The position numbers and the translations under genes were made by a program. Below, in pieces: positions 46,795 through 58,951 of a stretch of DNA of 64,000 bases (the first letter of the stretch is position 1; each line of letters begins with the position of its first letter). Origin of the DNA: Byssothecium circinans (taxonomy: Eukaryota > Ascomycota > Dothideomycetes > Pleosporales > Massarinaceae); the NCBI GenBank assembly GCA_010015675.1, contig ML977015.1, forward strand, positions 83,450 to 147,449, in the 5' to 3' direction. Below the pieces are notes generated by a model. It was not told the DNA's origin and did no database searches. It saw only the letters and a program-made list of their open reading frames with translations.

Positions 46795-48832
46795 TCATCC
46801 ACTCATTGCTCCCTTGGTGACTTGTTCCATCCTGCTTCCCGACTCCAATAGTTGCTTAACCGCCTCTTGTATAGTAGCACTCTCATCCCTCATCGTATGT
46901 AGCGCCGACTCCAGCGTCTGAGTCCGTAGCCGTAACCGTCCAATTTCGTTCCTCAGGACATTGAGTGTTTCTGTCGAAGGCGAGCTCGCGCTAGAACTCT
47001 GGCCTGACGCACTAGGTGCCAATATCATAGAGCGAGGAGGAGTTTCCCTTTGCCCAGTGCCCGTCACCATAGCCTCTTCAAGCACATTGATCCTCTGCTG
47101 TAGTCCCGCTCTCTCTGCGTCCCAGCGTTTCTTATCTTCCGCACTTTGTGCTTGTAGCCGATTCGCCATCTCCATTATGCGCATGTATTGTGCTCCGTTG
47201 GCGACGAGCTGTCGACGTGTTTCGTCTCGACTTTGTTGCAGTTCTTCGACTTGCGTCTCCAGGGCTATGGTTTGTGCTTGTAGTGTCTCTTTCTCGTCGG
47301 TGAGAGAGTTGATTTCCATGTCACTGACCTCAAACTTCTTCTCGAGAGCCGCGCATTTGGTGCGTTGACGTTCTAGCTTTTGTAGCAAACTGTCATGCTC
47401 TCGTTGGAGGGTTTGTAGTGCGAGCGTCTTCACGCTGATCTGGTGCTGTAGGTCTTGCAAATGGGATGTTTGCGCGGAGTTTTGTATCGCTATTGGAGGC
47501 GAGATTGGTGGTAGATTGGGAGGCGGGTTCGGGAAGTTCATCGGTGATGGCGAAGGCAGCATTCCCGGCCGTGAGGGTTGCGGTGTGTGCATAGGCGACT
47601 GATGGTATGTAGGCATAAATCCTGTTCCAGAAGAAGAGGGCATGAGATGCGGTGACCCCGTCATCTGCGGCGCTTCTCCACCGTGAGGGGCGTTTCCTCG
47701 ATTCTGCTCTGACGCCATGCCTTGGTGGGTAAAACCTGGATAAGCATGCTGAGGGGTAGCGTTATATTGTCTCCCTGGTGAAGGCCGGTCCTCATGCTGC
47801 CCTAGATGGGCTTGTCCTCTCCTCATAGTCGAAGTCTGATCAGGCTGAGCTTCGTTATGATCTAGACTACGCGACTGAGTGTGCTCGAGAGGGTCTTGAA
47901 GCTTGATGCTAGTCCATCGAACTAGATCAAGAGCCCGCTGCAAAGAGTCCTTGAAGGAGTTAGTTGTGAGGTCGGGCGACTGTGGGAATTTTAGCTGTGT
48001 GTCCGACTCGGTAAAGGTAAGACTTTGACGCGACAGTGTCAGGAACTTGAACAAAGGCAGCGAGACGACCATACTTACGTTGATGGGGGAATTCTGAGTG
48101 TCTGACGATAGCGAGCGTACTCTTGAGTCTAATTGTACCAGCTCGATGGCGAGTTTGCGCATTAAAGCGCGTGCGGAGGAGCATTCTTGGCCTTCGCACC
48201 CGGGAGGACAGCAGATTAACCCCCCTGCCGCATGAGACGCTAGGTCAGTGCGAACTGGACGCCAGTGCGTGTGGCTATTAGATCTGTCCTTTTCAAGCGT
48301 TCGCGTACTTTTCTCTGTGCGCTCTGTAATCTACCTTTAGCTTTGTATACGACATCGTAATGCACAATGAAGGGGGTTACGCTTCTTCTACAGAAAATGG
48401 AAGACGCGGCGCTAGGCTCAATGGCAGCGTGTACATATAGCGTGCGCTAAAAACAGCTACATGGAGAATAGAAGCGGAAATTGACCTACCTGATCCAGTC
48501 TCGTACCATTGTTGTTGACGCTGTCGATAGTCATCAAATAATGACTGAGATCTAGGCCTGGACTCGCTCACTTGATGAAACGAAGAAGCAGAGGGTATTA
48601 TTGAGCTTGTCGTTAGGGCTTCTGTTGGTGAGGTGCAAAATGGTGTGCACAGTGGTGGTAGTTTCCACTTGCTCAACCCAACATCGCTTTCTTGAGAAGA
48701 ATCGCCAACATGCTGCGGGAGTGACGGTAGATATTCGTAAGTTCCAGAAGCGAACGGACCTCGACGCTTGAGTTCTGCGTCGATCGGGTTGTCTTCTTCC
48801 CTTGGCCGTTTCCTCGATTCGCCAGAGTCCAT
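46795..48832 (-). CDS. conserved-looking coiled-coil protein with a short Cys-rich motif
   Basis: Not recognised by family. Three exons reconstructed by frame: 48832-48490, 48323-48079 and 47994-46795, giving 595 aa. The middle exon was found by following the open frame upstream of 48162; it holds HTHWRPVRTDLASHAAGG, then CCPPGCEGQEC (five Cys in eleven residues) and SSARALMRKLAIELVQLDSR, a strongly patterned block that may bind zinc. The N-terminus (MDSGESRKRPREED) looks like a nuclear localisation signal. A Gln/Pro/Ser/Met-rich disordered region (about residues 230-340) precedes a long coiled coil, from HLQDLQHQISVKTLALQ to VKQLLES. The last intron (47995-48078) is in frame without stops and could be retained. 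A nuclear scaffold or regulatory role is a guess from layout alone. Confidence 0.72.
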
Positions 48833-50080
48833 GAGTAGAAATCGTCCGTGAGAAAAGCAGGTCCACTTTTCGATGCGCCATCCGGTTTTGTGAAGCGTGT
48901 CCGAATATGATCAATAATCTGCTCCTATCCTCATGGTCATGGTTGAAGCTTGTCAAAATGATATTGATAATAAATGATGAGTAAGGCAAAGGGCTTGCAA
49001 ACTATGCGAGGCGAGTAGGCTTGCGATCTTGGCGGACCGAGGGCTTATTTTCGGTCTGGAGGCTCCTATGTAACTGCACCGTAGCTGAGAAATAATATTC
49101 TAAAGTACCGTGGGATGACAGTAGTCCAGATAAGGGGGTGTAGCCTGGGAGTTATTGAGTATAAACCGCTTCAAATGCATGTGACATTTCCACCATAGAT
49201 GAGCATTGAACCCTCCACAGCTGGCTTCCCGAATCCAAGAGAACGAAATGGTTCTTCGATATAGGAAGTTGACGTCGAGGATATGGCGGACGTCGAAAGA
49301 GTGAATGATACGGTCAGGGGAAATGCGAACCTCATATAGCGATACTTGAAGGGGAAGTATGGGAGAACCGGACGCAAGAATCTGCACAAGCAGCAACCGG
49401 ACAAGATGTGACCGAAGCAACGTGCACGAGTGAGATGGCGTGAGGATGCTGAGTGATGATTCTTTGTAATATCAAATCCAGCGCTAGTCTGATATAGGAA
49501 GGCGCTCTGCAGTTTTTAGTCATGTGTGTGTGAGCCTGCGGCGAATGACATTGCAGCTAGCTGGTGTTAGAACATGTTTCTTACAAATGTGAGCTGATGT
49601 CTTTACGCACGAAGCAATATAGATACTAGCCAGCGGCACCCTTGCAGAGCCTGAAAGTATCAAGATCCTACTAGACGCATGCCCTGATACAGGCAACATT
49701 AACAATTGTTCTTTAAAGTGTAATGTTGTCGTATTATCAAACGATCACAAGATGGTCACTTTTGAAGAAAAACCGCTCCATCGATCTAGTAGAATGATTG
49801 GAGGACGTTAAGTCAAAACTGAAGGTGACGAAACGACTCAGCAGCGCCGTGTTAATGCGTGCAAATATAAGCATGCAACTTTACCATGATGAGCGAGCTC
49901 TCTCGTGGAAACATGCAAATCCATCCAGGCGTGGAGTGTGCATCGGATGTTAATAGCCTCTCACACGCCAATGCCAATATAGCAGGATAGGGCCGGCGAT
50001 CCGCGATCCGGGTCCACGGTGAGAAAAGCAGGGTGAACCGGTTGACCAGCCTAATCATCTTCACATCCAAACCTGTGTCA
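48833..50080. other. intergenic region
   Basis: No supportable gene. It holds the promoter side of the coiled-coil gene and the 3' side of the gene ending at 50081. Short frames lack motifs. Confidence 0.55.
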
Positions 50081-51811
50081 CTATGCCCGCCATGCTTCCC
50101 CACCCTCAACTACCGTGTTCAAACGCGCTCCAATATCATGGGCGATTACACGCAAGCGATCTTCTACCCACTGCTTCTCCTTGGCCACGACGTCATGTTC
50201 GATAACCTGCATGACTTGCAGTTCGTCCGTAAGGCCTTCGAGCAGCTGCTTGCACGTCTCCACTATGCATGCAATGCTGGAGCCTCGTGCCGTTGGTGGT
50301 AACCGATCCAAGTCTCGTAAAAGTGATGTTAGCTTGCGCGTCAATACTGCATTCTCTTCTTTCCACCGGTCGCCTAAGCCTTCGATTGAGGCCGAATGAC
50401 CTAAGCTGTCATGACAATTGCGCATTGTCAGCACCTCCTCAACATTCGAGATCCACCGGTCGAAGTCGTGTACGAGCTGGCGATAGCGACCGCCAGAATC
50501 TAGAAGAGAAGGGAGCTCATTCAGGGGTCCAGAAAGCGCTTGAATGTGCTCGACGAGTCCCGAGGGTGCATTTGCCCCGTTCCATTCCCGAAGAGCCAAG
50601 ACGTTCTTTTGTTCCAAACCGAGGCGTTCATATTCCCGCATGACTTGATACAGGCTGGCGACTTCGTCAAATTTCACCCGCAGGCTTTTCTGAGCACTAA
50701 GCTCCCATCGCATAGTTGTTTGTGCCGACACCTGATGTAGAAGATGCAGTTGTAAAAGTTCAGTCTGGAGGGCAATGATCTCTGGAGGGAGATATTGAGT
50801 AGAAGTGTCTGCTACTGGGTGCAAAAACGTTGATGTTGGCGCTTTGCCCGTTTTCCTGGGTGTGAAGTGCTGCTGAAGGGTGGAAAAGGCTGGCCGGGCC
50901 AGCTTTCTTGACTCTTCTTTGGCAACTTCACGGGGCATGGCTTGATTTTGAGCACCCTCAGATGTTGTCGGCCCAGGAGCAGTTGCCCGATCGCGTGATA
51001 CCTCTGGTTTGGCTTTGGTACTGGCAGACCGGTTCAGTGCCCCTGATCTAGCGGAAGTCCGCATGATGCCTGCAGCAGCATCTGCAGCAGCACCACTTGT
51101 GGGCCTTGTAACCTGGCTTGGCGGTCCCATAAGAGACCTTGTTCGTTCTGTGCGGGGCTTGACCTCTGTGGTCTCCCTCTTTGCCGCAGTCATAGTTTGG
51201 GTAGACCTCGTGCGAGCATGACCACGGGTTGAAGGCTGCGGTGGTTGGCCTGTGACGCCCGGGTGCCGAAGTGATGCTGATCTTTGTATTCCTGTGGAGC
51301 TGGAGGGCTTCGTTGCGCCTGCAGGCGTTTCCGTACTGAGGTTGGTGGGACGTTGTTGGTATAATGAGCGTGGGCGCGGGCGTCCCTGTTGTGCGCCGGA
51401 TGCATAGCTTTGTTGTGAAGTTGTAGACGCACCTCGCGCATTTGATGGTCCGCTCAATTCGGACTGAGTGCGTTCGTGTTGTACTTTTGAAGATGGGCTG
51501 TCTGTTGCCCCGACTGTGCGAGGAAAGGATCTTGGAAGGCCACGCTGGGGTAAGAAGCTGCGCCTATTCGCAGCATCGTTGCCGTTCGGCTGATTCGAAG
51601 AACTATCAGAGGGTTCTTGCGATAAGGAGCCGCTGTGCGCAGGCGGATCGCTGCGTGCATCTTCGGCTCGTTGTCGAGGGACCTGCTCAACTTAGCTTTC
51701 GTCTCATTGTCGTCAACCAAGGAACAGTACTTCTGACCGTGAAGGTGTATCTCTTGCCCTGGATATGTGGTTCCGCGGCTTCAAAGCGGATGTAAGGGAC
51801 GGTATAGGCAT
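50081..51811 (-). CDS. hypothetical basic, Ser/Thr-rich protein with C-terminal coiled coil
   Basis: No family recognised with confidence. Main exon 51682-50081; a first exon 51811-51731 (MPIPSLTSALKPRN...) joined by a 48-bp GTACTG...CAG intron gives an ATG start and a 560-aa protein. The join is phase-consistent but tentative. Residues to about 330 are basic, Ser/Thr/Pro/Ala-rich and disordered, with many RT/RS pairs; then STLQQHFTPRK, and from PPEIIALQTELLQLHLLHQ onward a helical, coiled-coil region with WELSAQKSLRVKFDEVASLY, FDRWISNVEEVL and WKEENAVLTRKLTSLLRDLDRL. A basic disordered N-terminus plus coiled coil is the layout of microtubule-binding subunits such as HAUS8 of augmin; that is only a layout-based suggestion. 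Confidence 0.7.
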
Positions 51812-52162
51812 TGCGGTTGTATGGTTAAGTGCAGGTTGCCGTCGACCTCGGGAGATACAGGCGGTGAAACAGTCTAAACAAACATGCATGCTTATCGATA
51901 AGCCGGCACATTGCGCGATGCTGACTCATCGGAGACTTTTCACATCCACTCCTTTGACCTTTGTGGACCTGAAAGTGACATATATAAGGGATGAGTGCCT
52001 GTCAGGTTGAGCATTATTTATGAACGAATGACAAGAGGTGTCGCGGTAATTTCATTGTAGAAGTCACGCGAATCCTAATTCGAAATTTCTATGGAGTATC
52101 TGGTATCCGTCGCAGCAGCAAAGAGATGACATAGGAAAGCACGAAAGCTTGCTTCCCCCGGG
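51812..52162. other. intergenic region
   Basis: Short gap between two minus-strand genes. It should hold the 3' end of the 6PGL transcript and the promoter of the gene starting near 51811. Nothing else is recognised. Confidence 0.5.
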
Positions 52163-53007
52163 CTACAAGCTGCCACGACGAGCCGGGAACGAAACACCCT
52201 CAATCGCCGGGTAATCCACAAACCAACTGACCTTCTCATTCGCACCCGAGTTGACTAGTCCGCACGGCAGCTGGCGGCCCTCGTCTGTGTCGAAGATCTG
52301 CTTCATAATATCTTTCTTGCCACCTCCCGTAGCCACAAAGGCGACTTTGATCCCATGTGTCACAACCGGCAGGGAGAGTGTGATTCGTTTTGGTGGGGGC
52401 TTGGGCGAGTCGGAGATCTGGAGGACCCAGGCGTCGCTTTCGCGCAGCAGAGGAGAACCGGGGAAGAGACTGCAGGTGTGGCCGTCCGGGCCGCAGCCCA
52501 GCAAGATCAGGTCGAACATGGGCAGTTTGACGCTGTCCCTCTGGGCGAAGACGCTGACCAGGGTCTTCTCATACTGGTCGGCCAGCTCTTGCACGTCGTC
52601 CAAATATCTCACGTCGATAGGGTAGACCTTGGGCGTTCCGAGCTCAGCGGGCGCCTTGTCCAGTATCTCTTCCTTCACAAGCTTGTGGTTGCTGTCTGCG
52701 TGATCCAATGGTACTGCCCGCTCATCCGCATAGAAGATTTCCCACTTATCGAATTGCACCTTGCCTTCGCCGGTCGTTTCCTTGAGGAGCGCTTGTCCGA
52801 GGGTTTTGGGTAGTGAGCCGCCCGATACGGCGACGCGGAAGACCTGGTGTCTATAAGCGCGGCAGGTCAGTGTATGCTGCGACATGTCGAGGACTCGAGT
52901 TCTTACCGATCGAGTGCAGCGTTCTGCGCATCTAAAACATATGCGCGCAGGCTTTTTGCCAGGTCATCAGCATCCTGGAAAGCGTACAAATTCGGTGGCT
53001 TGCCCAT
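52163..53007 (-). CDS. 6-phosphogluconolactonase
   Basis: Hydrolyses 6-phosphogluconolactone to 6-phosphogluconate in the oxidative pentose phosphate pathway; cytosolic. Two exons (53007-52907 and 52850-52163) around a 56-bp intron give 262 aa, normal for the family. The start is MGKPPNLYAFQDADDLAKSL. Signature motifs are FRVAVSGGSLPKTLGQAL (phosphate-binding loop), WEIFYADERAVPLDHADSNHKL, FDLILLGCGPDGHTCSLFPGS (active-site His and Asp) and KRITLSLPVV. All expected active-site residues are visible, so it should be functional. It is the yeast Sol3/Sol4-type enzyme; I cannot tell which. Confidence 0.95.
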
Positions 53008-55525
53008 GTTTTAGGAGACGGCGATGGATCGGAGAAGAGGGAAGTGCGCTCGGTGTTGGTGAGAGGGTGAGGGGTATCGAAAGAGAGATGGTGGGGTTAA
53101 TATGGAGCTTTGATCAACGGAAATGACGATATGTTAGTGACGCGCCGGATGTTGCGAGACTTCGGAATGGCTGCGGTAATCAGAGTGCGATAATCATGGA
53201 GAGTACCATCAAGAATCAAGAAGGAGCAATCATCACCACTAGTACTCATGTGAGTACAGTAGGGTATCAACACAAGGAAAAAACACGATAAGGATAAGGC
53301 GCACCGGCCTCGGAACTCGAACGACTTCGGATGAACGATTACGTAAGCGGAGCGGATTAACCTGCGTCCGACATGGAGAGTACCATAGTCGATGGCTTGG
53401 ACGAACGAGGGCTTGGTAATTGGTAATGTCGGCATGTTTTATGTCAGCGCGTATTTTCATGAAAGCGCGCAGACGACCGGCGCCCCTCACAATCCAGCAG
53501 ATTCATCAGAGTCCCCGTGGAGTGAAAGGGAAAAGGAATTTGCAACTCGCCTTTTTACGAGCCCATACTTCAGCCCCGGAGATCACTCTTGACTAGAAGT
53601 GTAATGGCAGGTGCCATTTTCGTGTGACCATGCGAGGCTGAACGACGGCGATGTAGAGAAAATGCTTTCCGACGATTTCAGTAAGTGTGTAAGATTTGAA
53701 CCAAATGCCGTCGAGCCTTTTTGCTAATGGTACTGATGGCTTCTAGGGTGACCAGTCTCCTTATTCCGCATGAAGTATTGTGACCCCCTGGTGCCCCAGT
53801 TCTTCGGTATACTTTGCAAAAATACAGAGAAATAGCGTGGAACGCAAGATTTGGCAATTGTGAGTAATCAGACACAGCTATTGGTACATGTGAAGGACAA
53901 AGTCATGAGGCATCCCAGTCCTGGGCGGACATTCGTACTAACTACATAGAGCATTGTGCCACTTGGAAATATCGACCTTTATGGTACACGAAGAGAAAGA
54001 CAGTGATTCCAATTACTAGACTTCTGTTCATGTTCGAACCGAGTTACGGAAAATGCACCTGGTCCGATCTCACTACAAACTCGAGCAACAGCTTGAAGTT
54101 GGTCTACCGCCCCGGAAAGCCTGTATACATGTTCGTGGGATGCGCCAATGGAGGTCACGAGAGCTGTTGGGCACCTGCGCAGAACTCGCTCACCGGAAGT
54201 TGGTCTGGCCGACACCTTGTGAGCCAAACAGAAAGCCATCATACGAATAACCATGGCTTGCAGCAGATATGATTCCCTGGATGACCACACAACCAGACTT
54301 CGCGGAATTGTCTCTGCATCGCAGCTTGGGTGCTGGGTGCCAATCTTGAGCAGATGTATGTACCGCAGAGGCTGCTCTTGCCATCACGGATAGGGAGGGA
54401 AGCGGCCCAGATGTGCCTTCTCCTCTGCATTGGGGTTGCTTTCACTGTCCACCGACCCGTGGCTTGACTGAAAGTGCACGACAACGCATCCAGTCACATG
54501 GCAAGCACAACACTCCCACGCCACCATGTGTTGATAGCAAACTTCGCACTTCTCGGAGGGGAAACCATGCTATGTCTGCTATCCACCTATCCATCGCGAG
54601 CGACGCAGTCTGAAGCCATGAGATTGCTTGTGGGACAGCGCGGAGACAGGTCGAATGAAGGTTGATATGACATTATCTCAGGAATTCGACACGCTCTCGT
54701 CCGTGCCGCTAGCCAGAAACTGTGTGGGTGAGCAGCTAGACCGGCAGGAAACAGAGCATGGTGAACGTATCCAGCGCTTGCCTGTTCGACTCTGGCACCG
54801 TTGGCAATGTGTTATGGGTGAACTTTGAAGGAGAGCTGGAAGCGCAGACCGGTCTAGAACTTCGACAGGTCGGTGCGGGCCGTTGAAGTAGGTTAGCGTT
54901 GAGACCTGTGGTCTCGCTGTCGCACAGCAACGGGAATTGCTGGATTACCGGACTCGGGTATCAGAGGAAATCGCGCTGGAGGAGGCGTGATGGATGATGG
55001 TTGTGTTGCTGGAGGGACTAGAGGCCAGCGGAGGCTTAGTAACACCGGTAGTGTGGCCGTCCAGTGCCGGGCAAGAAAACCAGAAAACAAGAAAATAATG
55101 CGCAGGCGACTCGGCGCCGACAAAGTTCGCTGAAGAGTTCGACCATTCGCGCATGCGTTTTGCTTTGCGACAGTTGCGACAGAGGAAGAGTCACCGACAT
55201 GAGATTCCCATTATTCAAAATCCCGATGGTCGCCATGCTGCCGTGAAGACTCGATTGGACGGAGCGCACTCCCTCAGCCCTATCGGCGGGCTAGCATGAC
55301 CTCAGTCTAGATCGAAGAGATGGGCGTCCGATCTCTCCTACGCCGACTTCGATCGTGCACTGTCTTGTCATGCATGGCCCGCTGAGTTGGCGCCCAGCGT
55401 GTTTCCGTTTTCGATGAAACAGTGTGCCCAAGGCTCGGAAATATATCAGGCCTCGTCCCACACACCAACGATCACCGATCCCACCCATATGTCCCGTCTC
55501 ATCATCAACACCTAATTACACTATC
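53008..55525. other. 2.5-kb stretch without a firm gene
   Basis: No gene is called. A plus-strand frame from the ATG near 54030 to 54272 (about 80 codons) reads FEPSYGKCTWSDL and YRPGKPVYMFVGCANGG, which looks somewhat like part of a secreted protein, but it has no signal peptide or splice partner I can defend. A 15-bp sequence (CATGGAGAGTACCAT) occurs twice, at 53195-53209 and 53372-53386. Confidence 0.45.
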
Positions 55526-55969
55526 ATGACCGTCGACTCCGAGCCTTCCTCACCAACTTCCTCCTTCTGCTACTTTTCCATTCCCGTCGCTCCTACACCG
55601 ACACACTTCTCTGTGGAAACACCCAGCACATCGCCCTTGGCGGCATACTCTTCAGAAATACACCCCGAGTCATCACATCCCCTCCTGGCCTTTCGATCCG
55701 ATTACCACATGCCTGCTGCCGACGCCTCAAGAGTGCTTCAGCTGCAGACCACGGCTGCTCACAGACCTACGCCTAAGCCTCTGCAAACCAACTACAACAA
55801 CTCGTCAAGGGGATCAAGTGCCGATCCTTCCAGTTCCGGCAGCATGTCACCATCGACGCTCTGCTGCTGCCGGTGCCGTCGCGAGAGCGTCTCTGGAATG
55901 ATTCAACTAGGCACCAATATCTACTATTGCTCACATTGCGCACGCATGACCGGATACTGCGCTGGTTGA
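55526..55969 (+). CDS. small Ser/Pro-rich protein with C-terminal Cys knuckle
   Basis: Single-exon ORF of 147 aa. I start at MTVDSEPSSPTS (55526), which follows a C/A-rich leader; the frame is open further upstream without good coding character. Residues 1-110 are Ser/Thr/Pro-rich and disordered. The C-terminus has CCCCRCRRES, then YYCSHCARMTGYC, a compact set of CxxC-type pairs that may bind one or two zinc ions. The contrast between a disordered body and a patterned Cys end argues for a real gene. I do not recognise the family and cannot state a function. Confidence 0.62.
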   Translation: MTVDSEPSSPTSSFCYFSIPVAPTPTHFSVETPSTSPLAAYSSEIHPESSHPLLAFRSDYHMPAADASRVLQLQTTAAHRPTPKPLQTNYNNSSRGSSADPSSSGSMSPSTLCCCRCRRESVSGMIQLGTNIYYCSHCARMTGYCAG

Positions 55970-58637
55970 ACACACCACATGATCGACACTACAGTTCTTT
56001 TTCAAAGCAACATATCGATATTACCGTTCGCCAGCGATCCGGCCTTGTAAAGCATGGATTCCACATTCATTACCGATCCCGTCTTCACAGAATGAACAGG
56101 ACAAGCCGAATGTCCACCACCACTCACGCCGAGTTTCAGGATGGCGCATCGGCAAGAAGAGGAGGATTCGAAGGGAAAGGGGAATTTTGGTTGGGGAAGG
56201 AGATGAGGATGTGAAAAGTGGGAATAGGGGCCGGATTTTTTGAACATCGCGCACAGCAGGTCTTTGCGCGGTCACTTGCACCTATAGTTTACTTCCAACA
56301 ATTGCTACGATATCGATACAATAATCTAATACCTTTTCGCAATCACAATATAACGTTGATTTTCCATCGTGAAATCGCCTGAGCATGCTCGCCGTCCGAA
56401 AACTGTCGGGGTAGATTATTACGGTACGCTAATAACAGCTACCAGCATCCGCAGACATGGTCAAAACCTAATTCCAAATGTAGAAAAACCTACGAGCAGA
56501 TATGCCGTATGCATTGCCCGGTACATGCCTGGGTATTGTCTTGCTCAATCTTTGCCCACATGCATCGTCCTCATCTCTCAAATGTCTCATCGCCCAATCA
56601 CAAGAACTCTAGACAATGACTATCCAGTACTATATCCGGTGCGCACAGCTGTACCCGCTCCCCCGTAAGCCTACCATACCATAGGTACTTCATCACAGAT
56701 CATTCGCCCAACGCCGGTGACGCCACAGCTCGATCAACAATGTCACCATCACCACGAAACAAAAACAAGACGGCAGATGATGCACATCTCCCATCACGGA
56801 TTACGAGACACACAACCTGGTCCATTATTCCATGTCGCTTGTCGCGATCTCTGATCGGTGATCGCTCGTGGAGCTTGGTTTGCGACGATGTTGAAATGCC
56901 CCCAAGCCCCACTTTTCCCTTCCTGGTGGCGCTGGCGCACTGACAACTTGCAATGCGAACCATGGCGGGAGGGGAAATGATCGATGATCTCGGTGCCAAG
57001 GGCCGAACGCGAAGGACAAAGGGGGACGAAGCCCTAGTGGGGTTGGAGGGAATCTCGATGATGGAGCATTTTTCTTTCCCATCCACTTTCCCATCTACGT
57101 AGATTAGCTATGGACGGGAACTTGTAACGCTTGATGCTGGGGGGCCGTTGTTTCTTTTAGCGATGCTGCTATGATTTCCTGATGGCTGGGAGAGCGTGTG
57201 TGAATGGGTTTACTTGTTATCGTGGATATGGTGCGGTATGCAGGGCGAAAATGCTTTTGCGCTGCATTGGATATGAGAGGATCGGGGGATTGCGCAAGCA
57301 CCTCCACAAGCGGTATGAAGTACACTGTACTCCGTATCAGATACGGGATTGGTGTTTGCAGTTTCCATATCATCTCTCTCTCTCGTCATTATTAAATGTT
57401 TAATGACGCTGGTGCCGCAGATTATTCGTAATGAGATGGCGCAGCTACCACTTAAGGCACCATGGCAAACTCAACCATCTGGACATGGAGAAACATCCGC
57501 CTTACCGTCTCACCCACCTTAGCACCAAGAACTCGAGACACCTAGAACCGTCACCGAGCCGGCACACTACACATCGGCCCTTTGATGGAGTCAAAAGCCG
57601 ACGCTGAGTTTGCGATCGCATCGTCGATGTTGATCGGCCACTGGCCGTCTGTCATACAAGTTTTGAAACGACCGAGCTGCGCTGCAGGGCGGAATCTTGA
57701 GAAAGAGATCCTCCGGGCGGGTGTGTGTGGGTCGGGGGTCTAACGGCCTGTGGGTAGGGCGCCGGTGGAGCTAGTGTTTGATGTTAAGGAAACGGGATGC
57801 GCACTATTTATTGGCGAGGTGGAGTGGAAGCATAGAAGACGGTTTCGATTTGATAGTCAGTCCTTCGTATGAGACCGGTGTGTTGAGGGTGAGATGCGTT
57901 GCTGGTGGTAGGATCCTAAAGACCTTCATATGATAGAAGGTTTTCGAGGGCTCGAGGTAGAGAGTTTTTCAGGGAAGCCGCTGCTTACTGTCTTTAGCTT
58001 AATACGATCATGGGGAAGTTCGACTCGAGCGTAAGTGCCTTCAGTAACTTCATACCTTAAACTCCTCTTTCCCTAGGGATTTCGAGCCTTCCTTCCTGTA
58101 TTCAATCCAATTTTGAGGTCGGTTTCTACTAACTTAACGTTTTCGAATCTCCCGGTAATTTGTACATATCCATCGAATTCAAGAGCAAGTATGATGTTGA
58201 AGAAAAGTTGAATGAATGAATGTGCTTTCCATCCTATCCCAATCAGGCTAGCGTGGGCCACCGTTTTGAAATTTCGACGGGTGATATCTGGAGCCTGAAA
58301 CAACATCATCTTCAACATCTGCATCTTCAGTGCTGGGTAGGACATCGACACGATTGCATTGCGCTTCTCTGAGCTGTTTAAGTATTTATCCCGATGAATC
58401 AAGCGCCAAGAAGCTTATGCCGCCTTTCTCACGAGATGCTGGTCTCCAAGCTCGGAAACCTTCACCCATGGCGTGCAGAAAACCGAGTCCACACTACTTG
58501 AGGTAACATAAGCTCGATACCTGCCATGCAGCGTTAGAATTGCTCAAAATACTATTTAAGACTGGCTACCGTTCTTTTTCTTCACGATCCTCAACACCAA
58601 TTCGCCGATTGTCATGTATCAGTCGAACCGCGACAAG
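55970..58637. other. 2.7-kb gene-free stretch
   Basis: No gene supported. A half-palindrome copy GTACTCCGTA lies at 57327-57336. A 109-codon minus-strand frame (58073-58402) has an ATG but no recognisable features. A TATTTAAGA promoter-like motif near 58552 precedes the decayed gene at 58638. Confidence 0.5.
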
Positions 58638-58951
58638 ATGACTGGAACTGTAGTCATCGCTCAATTATTTGCTGCTAACAAGGATTCTAGGAAGAGTGTA
58701 TATTCTCTTGCTCGGAGAAGCTAGACTGATGAAATGTAGATCATTAGCGCGCTCGAGAAGACTGGCAAGTACTCCGCACAGATCAAGCCAAAAGTCACAC
58801 GATATGCGATGTCTGCCCCGCGACGAATCTGACGAAAGATCAGTTTAGGTCATTGAAGACTTCGCCTCACAAGCTGGGTTCAACGCGCACATGGAATCTC
58901 AAGCCGTCAAAGACCTTATCGCCTTCTTGATTCACGTCTCTTCCTCAATTT
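58638..58951 (+). pseudogene. decayed ABM-type (dimeric alpha/beta barrel) monooxygenase
   Basis: Remnant of a small antibiotic-biosynthesis-monooxygenase-like (ABM) enzyme, a family of about 100 aa. Readable pieces are MTGTVVIAQLFAANKD; after a probable intron region with a damaged junction, IISALEKTGKYSAQIKP; and in another frame PRDESDERSV followed by VIEDFASQAGFNAHM and SQAVKDLIAFL. Lesions seen are a frameshift between RYAMS and PRDESDE (near 58815-58825) and an in-frame TAG between SV and VIEDF. The order and spacing of the pieces match the family. A TATA-like box and leader remain upstream. It abuts the decayed AtuA-like gene, suggesting the two once worked together; that link is inference. 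Confidence 0.7.
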
